The position numbers and the translations under genes were made by a program. The notes under the pieces were generated by a model. It saw only the letters and a program-made list of their open reading frames with translations. It was not told the origin of the DNA and made no database searches. A DNA stretch of 64,000 nt from Taudactylus pleione (lineage: Eukaryota; Chordata; Amphibia; Anura; Myobatrachidae). Location: NCBI GenBank assembly GCA_031769625.1, contig JAUIMM010000601.1:7496778-7560777 (forward strand). The letters run 5' to 3'. How positions within the stretch are numbered: position 1 is the stretch's first letter; the number at the start of each line of letters is the position of its first letter. Positions 33,951 through 43,859 of this stretch are shown piece after piece.

Positions 33951-34399
33951 ACCTGTTGCCTTTAGTAGATTGGAAGATTTTTTTGTGGGGGCCCAAACAA
34001 ACCAAGCACTTCAGCCACAAAGTGGCAGTACCTGTCGCTGAAATGCTTCGTTTGTTAAAGTGTGCATGTCCTTTTTAAGATCCAACATAAAGGGTGGGTG
34101 GGAGGGCCCAAGGACAATTCCATCTAGCACTACCTTTCATTTCTGCCACTGCTGTGTGGCATAGTTTCATAGATGTGCTTTAAACTGTGGTGTCTGTGCC
34201 ACTGCGCCGCTGCTCTGACGCTTGGTCACCAGTCAGCTACCTGCAACCTTTGGCCAATAATGGTGAAAACAATAATTTAAGCTGTGAGGTGGTCTAAATT
34301 GACTGTAAATGACTGGAAATTAATGTTATTGAGGTAAATAACACTCTAGGAAGAAAAAAAAGCCCAATTTATGTAATTTTAGCTTTTTTTGCCAATTTT

Positions 34400-34500
34400 G
34401 GCAAAAAATCCAAATCCAAATCCAAAGCCAGTCACCGCAGTTTGGCAAATCCAAATCCAAAGCCGGATGACGAATTAGAACCAAATCCAAATCCGGCAAA
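34400..34500. promoter_or_regulatory. Right-end subterminal repeats of the hAT element
   Basis: AAATCC occurs seven times in 90 bp (three, two and two in tandem). The left end carries GGATTC/GAATCC five times (29038-29165). Multiple short subterminal motifs are the usual transposase binding sites of hAT elements. Confidence 0.75.
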
Positions 34501-34530
34501 AATGGTCCGGCGCACATCCCTACTAAGAAC

Positions 34531-35010
34531 ACCCTACATTTACTCCACCCCAACATTGGTTAAAATGTTTCCTTTTTTCATCCATTATACTGCAATATAA
34601 TGCTGCTAATTAAATCCTCATTCATATCACATATATTTTTTAACAGTGTGCAAATAATAGGGTGAACTATATTCCAGTGCTAAATATATTTCTCCAATGT
34701 GACTTAAGTTTTTGTCCAGTTTGTGTGGCCCTGCAGCACCCCACAAAACAGGGGGCTTTTTTTCTGAAAGTGTTTTAAATCAACAGTATACTGTATATCT
34801 ATACATTCTGTTGGAAGCATCCCACAAGGCAGGGTTGCAGCTGTCTAGAGTTGTCTTTCTTTCTAATAGAAACAAAAGTAGACAGCCTTTAAAAGATTTT
34901 ACTTTCAATTATCAGTACAAAAATATCAAACTATGTATGTAATCATATAAAACAAAAATTGTGTTAGAGAAATGTATGACTTTGCAACATTGATTGTTTT
35001 GTTTTTTTAC
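34531..35010. other. PDC intron next to exon 1
   Basis: AT-rich unique-looking sequence with no repeat or exon recognised, ending at the exon 1 donor. Confidence 0.6.
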
Positions 35011-35077
35011 CTGTGTGTGTAGCAGATCCTTCAAAATCAGTTTCCTCTTCGACACTTTGAGTGTCAATGTCTTCCAT
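35011..35077 (-). CDS. PDC: Phosducin, coding exon 1 with start codon
   Basis: On the minus strand ATG is at 35077-35075 in a very good context (GTAGCCATGG). The exon codes MEDIDTQSVEEETDFEGSAT and HT plus one base of a Gly codon, ending at 35011 before donor GTAAAA. The joined HTG-PKG is the conserved phosducin N-terminus (acidic, followed by ATHTGPKG). The 20-nt 5' UTR part of the exon starts at 35097 after the acceptor TTTCTCTGCAG. The first 15 coding bases plus the acceptor are the source of the adjacent minisatellite. Confidence 0.95.
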
Positions 35078-35262
35078 GGCTACAGTATGTGCGCTATCTG
35101 CAGAGAAATAACATATCAGCTTGGTCAATCAATGTCTTCCATGGCTACAGTATTCGCGCTATTTGCAGAGAAATAACATATCAGCTTGGTCAATCGATGT
35201 CTTCCATGGCTACAGTATGTGCTCTATCTGCAGAGAAATAATATATCAGCTTGGTCAATCAC
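35064..35262 (-). repeat. 65-bp minisatellite, proximal block (starts in PDC exon 1)
   Basis: Three units at 65-bp spacing (ATG complements at 35077, 35142 and 35207); the first is the genuine exon 1 start. Each unit, read on the minus strand, has CTGAT, a pyrimidine tract, CTGCAG, a 20-nt leader and ATGGAAGACAT. The block is cut off at about 35262 by the L2-type element and continues at 38830. Confidence 0.95.
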
Positions 35263-35264
35263 TT

Positions 35265-38200
35265 ATTTATTTATTTTATTTTATTTATTTACTGTTTCTT
35301 ATATAGGTAGGAAGGCCCTGCTCGCAAGCTTACAATCTATAGGGAAATAGGCATTGATACACAAGGATAGGTGCTATATATTGCATCTTGGTCCAGCCAC
35401 AATGCACAGTTTCCTGGTTGGCTGCATGATCCAGTCACACAGGAATGTCGGCCAAATGTCATGAGGATGTGAGAGAAAGACAATGTGTGAGGTTATGTGT
35501 GGACTGTAAAAGGGGATGTAATTAGATATGGTAACTATGAAAGTTGTGAGGGCGGTTCTGGGATCTGATAAGCTTGCCTGAAGAGGTGAGTTTTCAGGGA
35601 TCGCTTGAAGGATTGGAGACTAGAGGAAAGTCGTATTTTGCGTGGTAAGGCATTCCATAGAGTGGGTGCAGCCCTAAGAAAGTCCTGTAACCATGAGTGG
35701 GAGCAAGTAATGCATGGGGATGAGAGACGCAGATCTTGTGCTGAGCGGAGAGGTCGGGTAGGGCGATATTTTGAGATGAGTGAAGAGATGTATGTTGGTG
35801 TGGTTTGGTTAATAGCCTTATGTGTAAGTAAGAGTATTTTCTATTGAATACGGTAGAAAACCGGCAACCAATGGAGGGACTGACAGAGCGGGGCAGCAGA
35901 TGATGAACGTTTGGCAAGGAAGATAAGCCTTGCAGCTGCATTCATAATTGATTGTAATGGCGATAGCCTGTTTTTGGGAAGACCAGTAAGGAGACTATTG
36001 CAATAGTCAAGGCGGGAAATAATAAGTGCATGGATTAGAGTTTTTGCAGTGTCTTGTGTGAGATATGGTCGAATTTTGGATATGTTTTTTAGATGTATGG
36101 AACATGATTTAGAGACAGATTGAATGTGGGGAACAAAGGACAGTTCAGAGTCAAGGATGACACCAAGGCAGCGAGCTTGTGGGGCATGGTGGATTGTCGA
36201 CTTATCAACTGTGATAGAGAGATCATGTTGGTAACTGTTGTTGGCTGGTGGAAATATAATTAATTCTGTTTTAGAAATATTAAGTTTCAGGTGGCGAGAT
36301 GACATCCAAGATGAAATTGCAGAAACACATTCAGTGACACGGACTAGTACAGTTGGTGATAAATCTGGGGAAGATAGGTAGATTTGAGTATCATCCGCGT
36401 ACAGATGGTACTGAAATCCAAAAGAGCTGATTAGTTTGCCAAGAGAGGAGGTATAGATTGAGAATAACAGAGGCCCTAACACAGAGCCTTGAGGTACTCC
36501 AACTGATAGAGGTAGCGAAGAGGAGGCAGAATCAGAAAAATGAACAGTGAAAGAGCGATCAGATAGGTAGGAAGAGAACCAAGAAAGAGCAGTGTTCATA
36601 AAACCCAGGGATTGTAGTGTTTGTATGAGAAGAGAGTGGTCAACAGTGTCAAAATCAGCAGAGAGATCTAGAAGAATTAGGAGTGAGTAATGGCCTTTAG
36701 CCTTGGCAGTGACCAGATCATTTACTACCTTAGTCAGTGCTGTCTCTGTGGAGTGTTGGGAACGGAAGCCAGACTGAAGTGGGTCCAATAGGTTGTGTGA
36801 GTTAAGAAAGTGTGTGAGGCGAGTGTAGACAAGTCTCTCAAGTAGCTTGGAGGGGCATGGGAGCTGGGAGATAGGATGGTAATTTGAGAAAGTGTTGGGG
36901 TCAGAGTTTTGTTTTTTCAGAATAGGAGTAATCACTGCATGCTTGAACAGTGATGGAAAGATGCCAGTAGAGAGAGAGAGAGAGATTACAGATTTTAGTT
37001 AGGGTTGGGATAACCACAGGAGACAGAGCTTTACTGATTTGTGAGGGTATAGTATCTAGAGAAGAGGTAATAGAGTAGGAGGATGAGAAGAGGGAAGATA
37101 CTTCATCTTCATTTGTGAGATCAAATGAAGAGAATGTGCCAGAGGATACAGGTAGCGAATTGAGCAGGTCACTAGCTGAGGAAGAGCATACCATTTCATT
37201 TCGGATCTCATCAATCTTGTCCCTAAAATAGGAAGCAAAATCTTGTGCACAGATAGTAGCAGGTGGTTTGGGTGAGGGAGGGGTAAGAAGCAGTTTAAAT
37301 GTATTAAAAAGTCGCTTGGGGTAAGAAGCAGTTTAAATGTATTAAAAAGTCGCTTGGGGTTAGAGGCTTGAGCAGAGATAAGAGATTGGAAATATGTTTG
37401 TTTGGTAGTGTCCAGAGCAGTACGATAAGAGTTGTAGATAGTCTTATATGTGAGGAAGTCACTTGGAGTATGAGACTTTCACCACTGACGTTCTACTTTA
37501 CGTGAGAGTTTTTGTAGATGCCTTGTAAAGTTAGAATGCCACGGTTGACGTCTAAGTTTACGTGGTGTGTGATGGGTAGCTGGAGCTACTTCATCAAGGG
37601 CTTTTTCTAGAATCTGGTTTAAGTGTGATGCAGCAGTCTCTGGAGAAGTGAATGTAGAAATTGGTGAGAGTTGTTGTTGTAGAGAGGTAGATAGTTGATG
37701 AAAGTTAATAGCATTAATATTTCTGCGGGTTTTAGGAGGTGTGGTTGATTTCACTGACGTTGAGGTTGATGTAATTGAGGAGAGTGTGCAGGTGATAAGG
37801 TTGTGATCTGAGAGAGGGAGAAGAGCATTAGTGAAATCAGAGACTGAGCATAGTCGGGTGAATACAAGATCAAGGCAGTGGCCCTCCTTATGAGTAGCGG
37901 AGTCAGTCCATTGGGAGAGGCCAAGAGAGGAGGTTAGAGAGAGTAGTTTGGAGGCATGAGGAGATTGTGGACTGTCAATGGGGATATTGAAATCACCCAT
38001 AATGATGGTGGAGATGTCAGAGGATAGGAAGTGAGGGAGCCAGGCAGAAAAATGTTCCAGAAATTGTTGAGGTGGCCCAGGTGGGCAATAGATAACAGCA
38101 ACTCGCAGAGAGAAAGGGGTGAAAGTCCTGATACAATGTACTTCAAATGATGTAAATGTGAGTGAAGGTACCTGTGGGAGAACTGTGTATGTAAAAGATT

Positions 38201-38800
38201 GGGAGAGTAATATCCCTACCCCACCTCCTTTACAATTACCAGGCCTGGAGGTGTGTGAGAAGTGTAGGTTACCATATGAAAGTGCAGCAGGGGAGACAGT
38301 GTCTGATTGAGTGAGCCATGTTTCTGTTATCGCCAGAAGGTTGAGGTTAGTTGAAATAAAGAGGTCATGGATGGATGTTAGTTTGTTGCAGACAGAGCGT
38401 GCATTCCATAAGGCACATTTTAGTGACTTGGAGGGTGAGGGGAGGCACGCAATATTTATAAGGTTAGCTGGATTTATAGCTCGTTGTGGGTGTGGCATGT
38501 GTGTTGGACCTGGATTTGGTGCTATGTCACCAGCTAATAGAAGCAGAAGGAGAGAGATATAAATATATTGGCGGGATTTGTATGATAGATGTTTATGGCG
38601 ACAGGTTGTGGATGTCATTGTCAATGTGTGTAGATAAAATAAAAGCTCATGTGTGTTTGTAAGAGGAGAATGGATTAATGAGGCAGCAATATGTACAGAA
38701 GGATGAGCTGCAGGGAGAGTAAAGGATATAGTAGCCTTAGAGATGATTCCATGTAGTGAGATAAGAAATAGAAGTTTTTGATACATTATGTTTTTTATAT
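35265..38800 (-). mobile_element. L2-type non-LTR retrotransposon, ~3.5 kb, inserted in the minisatellite
   Basis: The 3' end (plus-strand TTATTTATTTATTTTATTT at 35264) and GGTAGGAAGGCCCTGCTCG recur at 40320-40470, showing a family 3' end. On the minus strand an endonuclease part lies at 38786-37479 and reverse transcriptase parts at 37250-36901 and 36935-35841. Minisatellite sequence continues on both sides, so the element entered an existing array. No clear target duplication is seen, usual for this clade. Confidence 0.9.
35841..38786 (-). pseudogene. L2-type retrotransposon polyprotein, frame-shifted
   Basis: The first segment (from 38786) has a hydrophobic stretch ISLLLLLLAGDIAPNPGP at residues 78-94, then an APE endonuclease with WNARSVCNKL, ITETWL, MGDFNIP and LSDHNLITC. 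The frame is lost near 37480. The reverse transcriptase resumes and contains [51 protein letters not shown] and the intact catalytic [10 protein letters not shown] 38-bp tandem duplication at about 37286-37361 is one cause of the broken frame. The catalytic residues of both domains survive, so decay is recent. The NPGP motif resembles a 2A ribosome-skipping sequence known from related retrotransposons. Confidence 0.9.
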
Positions 38801-38829
38801 TAGTTCATTCAAAATTGTCTTCACTGTAG

Positions 38830-40255
38830 CCATGGTCAAACCATGGCTACAGTGTTTACGCTATCTGCAGATAAATAACATATCAGCTTTATCAATGTCT
38901 TCCATGGCTATAGTATGTGCTCAATCTGCAGAGAAATAACATATCAGCTTGGTCAATTACTATCTTCCATGGCTACAGTATGTGCTCTATCTGCAGAGAA
39001 ATAACATATTAGCTTGGTCAATCACTGTCTTCCATGGCTACAGTATGTGCTCTATCTGCAGATAAATAACATATCAGCTTGGTCAATCGATGTCTTCCAT
39101 GGCTACAGTATGTGCTCTATCTGCAGAGAAATAACATATCAGCTTGGTCAATAAATGTCTTCCATGGCTACAGTGTTTACGCTATCTGCAGAGAAATAAC
39201 ATATCAGCTTGGTCAATCGATGTCTTCCATGGCTACAGTATGTGCTCTATCTGCAGAGAAATAATATATCAGCTTGGTCAATGTCTTCCATGGCTACAGT
39301 ATGTGCTCTATCTGCAGATAAATAACATATCAGCTTGGTCAATCGATGTCTTCCATGGCTATAGTATGTGCTCAATCTGCAGGGAAATAACATATCAGCT
39401 TGGTCAATTACTATCTTCCATGGCTACAGTATGTGCTCTATCTTTAGAAAAATAACATATTAGCTTGGTCAATCACTGTCTTCCATGGCTACAGTGTTTA
39501 CGCTATCTGCAGATAAATAACATATCAGCTTGGTCAATCGATGTCTTCCATTGCTACAGTATGTGCTCTATCTGCAACAAAATAACATATCAGCTTGGTC
39601 AATAAATGTCTTCCATGGCTACAGTGTTTACGCTATCTGCAGAGAAATAACATATCAGCTTGGTCAATCGATGTCTTCCATGGCTACAGTATGTGCTCTA
39701 TCTGCAGAGAAATAATATATCAGCTTGGTCAATGTCTTCCATTGCTACAGTATGTGCTCTATCTGCAGATAAATAACATATCAGCTTGGTCAATCGATGT
39801 CTTCCATGGCTATAGTATGTGCTCAATCTGCAGAGAAATAACATATCAGCTTGGTCAATTACTATCTTCCATGGCTACAGTATGTGCTCTATCTGCAGAG
39901 AAATAACATATCAGCTTGGTCAATCACTGTCTTCCATGGCTACAGTGTTTACGCTATCTGCAGATAAATAACATATCAGCTTGGTCAATCGATGTCTTCC
40001 ATGGCTACAGTATGTGCTCTATCTGCAGAGAAATAACATATCAGCTTGGTCAATAAATGTCTTCCATGGCTACAGTGTTTACACTATCTGCAGAGAAATA
40101 ACATATCAGCTTGGTCAATCGATGTCTTCCATGGCTACAGTATGTGCTCTATCTGCAGAGAAATAATATATCAGCTTGGTCAATCAATTTCTTCCATGGC
40201 TACAATATGTGCTCTATCTGCAGAGAAATAACATATCAGCTTGGTCAAACACTTT
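38830..40255 (-). repeat. 65-bp minisatellite, distal block: 3' splice site plus start codon of PDC
   Basis: About 22 units of 60-66 bp, each with TCTTCCATGG, CTACAGTATGTGCTCTATCTGCAG and AAATAACATATCAGCTTGGTC-type pieces on the plus strand. A seven-unit higher-order repeat of 451 bp is visible (39079-39529, 39530-39980 and a partial third copy). With the proximal block, roughly 25 copies of the PDC acceptor, leader and ATG exist. Short ORFs in it are shadows. Confidence 0.95.
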
Positions 40256-40309
40256 GCTGAGAGCAGATTTTCTGAGTCATCATACATTGTTGTTGTTGTT
40301 ATGCTTTAA

Positions 40310-40480
40310 TTAGCGCCAGCATATTATTTATTTTTTATTTATTAACAGTTTCCTATATAGCGCGGCATATTTCATTGCACTTTACAATTTGAAACATAAA
40401 ACAAAACTGCGTAATAACACACAGATAAAGGTAGGAAGGCCCTGCTCGTAAACTTACAATCTATAGGGACACAAAGACAC
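40310..40480 (-). mobile_element. L2-type 3' end fragment
   Basis: TATTTATTTTTTATTTATTA, then CAGTTTCCTATATAGCGC, and GGTAGGAAGGCCCTGCTCG parallel the end at 35265-35345. No coding part is attached. Confidence 0.75.
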
Positions 40481-40850
40481 ACCAGACTGGCAGTTTTAAT
40501 GTTCCCAAAGTCAATGTACAGTGAACATACATCCACAAATCCTTTTTAGGCAGTTGAACATTTATACAGTAGCTTGAGGCGTATTTACTAATATTTTATA
40601 TACGTGTTGGACCATGAAAATGGCATCTAACCCAGAGTAACAAATCTGATTCTGACATTATGAGCTAGTACAGTTTATAAAATCAATCCAAACACTTGTC
40701 TGACTGCTATGTGTTACGCAAGGGTCTCCCAGTTTCAGTATAGACAGGCTTAATTCAAATCTGAACAGAGAAAATAGATTGTACAATGTAATCCTGGGCA
40801 GGGGGAGGACTACAACAGGGGTATCGCTCCTGGACTATATAATAGAATTG
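40481..40850. other. Unassigned region
   Basis: AT-rich sequence without recognised exon or repeat end. Confidence 0.4.
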
Positions 40851-41290
40851 TGGGCCTAACTCAGAGTAGTACGCTTGTTAGACTTGTGATAGCCCCAAAA
40901 CGGGGTATCACAGAATCGTCTGTGGACGGAACAGCAATGCTAACATATGCTAATGCAGAAGGAGGCGTCTGGTGTAAATAGACGCCTCCTGCATGCTTAT
41001 GTGACCCATAGCTGCATCCAAGGATACCTGGCTCACATCTGTAGCCGAGGCCAGAAAATCTGCATTGAAGGACACAGTCCCTGGCCTTGGCACTCCCAGA
41101 AAACGGGACACACCCCCATTTTCAGAGATGCAGAGCGACCCTGCCCACTCCCTGCCTCTAAATGGCCTCAGCCTGTCAATCATGCTGTCTCTTTAGGGAA
41201 CTGCAAGAGATCTCGCAGTAGAAGATACGGTGCATGCGCAGTACAGATTCTGCACAAGGGCCTATCTTCTAACAGTGGAGTAGTAAGTAT
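40851..41290. mobile_element. Hairpin-chain MITE relative
   Basis: It starts with GGGCCTAACTCAGAGTAGTAC, a variant of the GGGCCTGATTCAGAG end. It contains a perfect stem GGAGGCGTCT/AGACGCCTCC (about 40971-40999) and the near palindrome around GCCCCAAAACGGGG. The right end is not resolved. Confidence 0.55.
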
Positions 41291-41295
41291 TAGGA

Positions 41296-41385
41296 GGTAT
41301 GAGTACAGGGTGTGTGATGTGGGCCCCCCTGGACCCAGGGGCCCATGTGCCCCCACACACCCTGCACCCATTATAGATACGTCCG
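41296..41385. repeat. Hairpin GTGTGTGATGTGGGCCCC...
   Basis: CAGGGTGTGTG-GATGTGGGCCCCCCTGG pairs with CCAGGGGCCCATGTG-CCCACACACCCTG across a short loop, a compact imperfect hairpin and probable mini-MITE. Confidence 0.6.
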
Positions 41386-41514
41386 TGATTGTAAGTACAT
41401 CATCCACATTACTGTTGTGGTGGACCTAGGAGCTCTCTAACCCCATGTTATGCTTGCTGAAGATTAGATCACAATTACAATACTGTGAAACTGGAACCGA
41501 AATTAGGTTTATAG

Positions 41515-42850
41515 CAGTGGTCGAAGTGGGAATTTTGAAGTGGGGGTATGGAATATTTAAGGTCATACTTATGTGTCAGAAAAAGGGGCGTGGTCCCTCA
41601 AAAGGGGTGTGTTCTTAAGACACGTCCCTTTTCATCAGTGTACTGTACCACATTGTAGTACCCCTTATGCACATTATGCCACACAGTAATTCCCTTTACA
41701 ATTGATGCCACACAGTAATGCCCTCTACAAATTATGCCATTCAGAATTGCCCCCCCCTTCCCCACAGCCTCTTACCTCCCCCTGTGTCCCTCCAGCATAC
41801 TCTCACCTCCGCATCATGGGGAAACCAGCAGCAGCCGCAGACCTCCCCCTCATGTGCCAGCAGCACAGCAGGTGTGGTTTTGGTGACAGGTCAGGCAGAC
41901 ATCCATGGAGATACAGCGGCACAGTGCCACAGTCATTTTGAATCTGGCACTGAGCGAGATGCATCAAGGGTAAAAATGCAGTCAGGCCCTGAAAATGCAG
42001 GTTTGACCGCATTTTTCATATGCACCAAGCCCCAGAGTGCGATGCACTCTGGGACAGTTGCAGTGGGTAATGCCATCTTCCTGATGGCGTTACCCAGGGC
42101 CGGATTAAGGCTAGTGGGGGCCCCAGGGCAACTAAATTGTGGGGGCCCCTTCAAGCCACACGGAGCTTCCCCCTTTCCCCAAAACCTCCGCCGCTGATTT
42201 ACCTGAGTGCCAGCGTGCGGGCGTGACCTCCTCTCAGCAGAGCTGCTCCCTGGTCCTCTCATCGGCATCGCGGACGCAATGTGTCACGTGGCGCCGGTGA
42301 GAAGACTCAGGAGCCACTCTGCGCTGTATGCAGTGGCACTGACTGTGCCGCTGCATACATTAACAGCGGATCATGGCACTGAGCCTCAATCCGGGAACAG
42401 GTGTCACTGGACATCTGTTATCGGCAGGGTCACACTGACCCTGTGTGGGGGACCCTCCATGTGTGGGGGCCCAGGGACGACTGCCCCTGTCGCCCCCCCT
42501 TAATCCGGCCCTGGCATTAACCTATAGAAGCCTATGGGCTTCTCTCTCCCCAGAGTGCAGAAGGACGCCAAAAGGGCTTCTGGGTCATAGACCCAAAAGT
42601 CCCTCCACCGCAAATGGTCATTCTTACTGACAGAACGGTTCTTTATGGGGATCGTCATGCATACCGGCATTGCCAACGCCTGTATGCATGCATTTACTGG
42701 CGGAATGCATCGTAATGCGAGTGCAATGCATCATGCATCCCGCCCACTATTTGCTAACCAATTGGAGCTCATGGACCGGCAGCCAATCAGGAACCACCTC
42801 CTGTCATGTGTAGCAAAACCGTCTCTCTTGCATTGTTGATAGTAGGTAAG
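41515..42850. repeat. Composite repeat with chain of hairpins, split by a hAT MITE
   Basis: It includes ATTATGCCACACAGTAAT repeats (41670-41750) and palindromes such as CCCAGAGTGC/GCACTCTGGG (near 42031-42055), GTAATGCCATC/GATGGCGTTAC (42067-42093) and CATGCATACCGGCATT with its complement (42656-42692). The hAT MITE 42095-42513 sits inside. Open frames here show no family resemblance. Confidence 0.6.
42095..42513. mobile_element. hAT-type MITE, CAGGGCCGGATTAAGG ends
   Basis: The ends are CAGGGCCGGATTAAGG and CTTAATCCGGCCCTG. The flanks GCGTTACC (42087-42094) and GCATTAAC (42514-42521) agree at six of eight positions, consistent with an aged 8-bp duplication. The interior is GC-rich without a transposase. 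Confidence 0.85.
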
Positions 42851-43200
42851 TGGGCAGTAGATCAGTAAGTAGTAAGGTAGGTAGTCGGAAAGTGGGCAGC
42901 AGGTAAGTAGACAATTGGTAAGTTAACAGCAGGTTGGTAGTATGTTGGCAGGTCATAGGTAAGTAGAAGTAGACAGGTAAGTAATAAGGTATGTAGTAGG
43001 AAAGTGGGCAGTAGGTATGAAGACAATAGGTAGGTTTATAGCAGGTAGGTGGTATGTAAGCAAGTGGTAAGTATGTAGAGAGCAGACTGTAGATAAGTAG
43101 TAAGGTAGGTAGTAGGTAAATTAATGGGTAGTTAGTAAGTACACAGTGTATGTAGGCAGGTGTTAGGTAAGTAAGTAGAGAGTAGGCAGGAGACGAAGTA
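42838..43200 (+). repeat. Degenerate GTAG/GTAAGT-rich tandem tract
   Basis: Loosely repeated GTAGGTAGTAAG and GTGGGCAG pieces fill 360 bp. GTAAGT, the consensus 5' splice-site core, occurs ten times on the plus strand. No exon is attached. Confidence 0.7.
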
Positions 43201-43234
43201 TAAGTTAAACGTATAGTCGGGCACCGGCTCCCAG

Positions 43235-43365
43235 GGGCAGATTGGGATGGAAAACTAGCCCAGGAAATTTCTGGAAGCAGCCCTAATTGAGTTGGGGTTA
43301 GTTGAGGGGGTGGGGGCTGTAGAGGGGGGTGAGATCTGGGCCATAACAGGGCACAGTTGTAGCCT
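43235..43365. mobile_element. Possible hAT-end fragment
   Basis: CAGGGGCAGATTGGGATGG resembles the CAGGGCCGGATTAAGG-type ends in this window, but a matching second end is not clear. Confidence 0.35.
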
Positions 43366-43369
43366 GTGC

Positions 43370-43665
43370 GGATCTCGCCAACACTAAGTGTGCAACTTCA
43401 TGACATTGTGCGCATGACATCCTGACGTCGCGCGAAAATGGGCGCAGCAGTCAAAATCCAAGCACCAGAATCCTGACGGTAAGTATTAGGATTAGGGGGC
43501 GGGCTAGATTTAAGGCTAGGGGTTAGGAGCTAGGGGGAGGGTTAGGCTGCGAGAGGGAGGGTTAGGCTGCAAGTGGGAGGGTGAGGGTACTTACCTAGTT
43601 GGGTCGGGATTCTGACTGTCGGGATGCTGCTGTTGGTATTGTGACTGCCGGGTCCGTACCCAACC
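43370..43665. mobile_element. MITE-like element related to 4030-4545
   Basis: It shares ATCCTGAC and GTCGGGATTCTGAC-type CpG-rich flanks and an internal GAGGGTTAGGCTGC repeat with the element at 4030-4545. Ends are approximate. Confidence 0.5.
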
Positions 43666-43859
43666 TAATTTAAAGTAATTTTTGTATTGTGTTTGTGAAT
43701 GCTACGTAAGGGGTCACCAACCTAAAGTACAAGGTAAATTATATAACAGAACTATCAACAACATTCAGAAACCTTTCACTTCTCAGAACTAATGATATTT
43801 AAAAGAAATGTGAGATCTTGGTAAGGAAAGAAAACTCCCTGTCTGTTGTCCCATTGAAG

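Larger units (their letters stand above)
29014..34530 (+). mobile_element. Apparently complete hAT transposon with exact 8-bp TSD
   Basis: The element proper is 29022-34522 (5501 bp). CTAAGAAC is repeated exactly at 29014-29021 and 34523-34530. The inverted ends are TAGTGATGAGCGG and, read inward from the right, TAGGGATGTGCGCC, matching at 10 of the first 12 positions. Subterminal GGATT-type motifs occur at both ends. Inside are a TATA-type promoter, a 40-bp minisatellite and an uninterrupted transposase gene. The exact duplication and open frame point to a recent insertion; such an element might still be mobile, which is inference. Confidence 0.95.
25952..35010 (-). other. PDC: PDC intron between coding exons 1 and 2, hosting the hAT element
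   Basis: It is bounded by donor GTAAAA (35010) and acceptor ACACAG (25952). About 60 percent is the hAT transposon 29022-34522, in opposite orientation to PDC. 26000-27000 and 27560-28980 show no recognised element apart from the TA repeat. A short stretch around 28370-28600 (GGGGCCTATTTACTAATGC) may be a MITE end. Confidence 0.9.

Noticed and set aside
21815..35077. PDC as a processed or decayed pseudogene
   Set aside because: Introns are present, splice sites are canonical, phases match and the 249-codon frame is intact.
38830..40255. 65-bp repeats as CRISPR array or repetitive protein gene
   Set aside because: No spacers; frames with CLPWLQYVLYLQ-type repeats are antisense shadows of the PDC exon 1 unit.
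41702..42268. ORFs up to 159 codons
   Set aside because: They cross a hAT MITE end and hairpin repeats; no protein family recognised.
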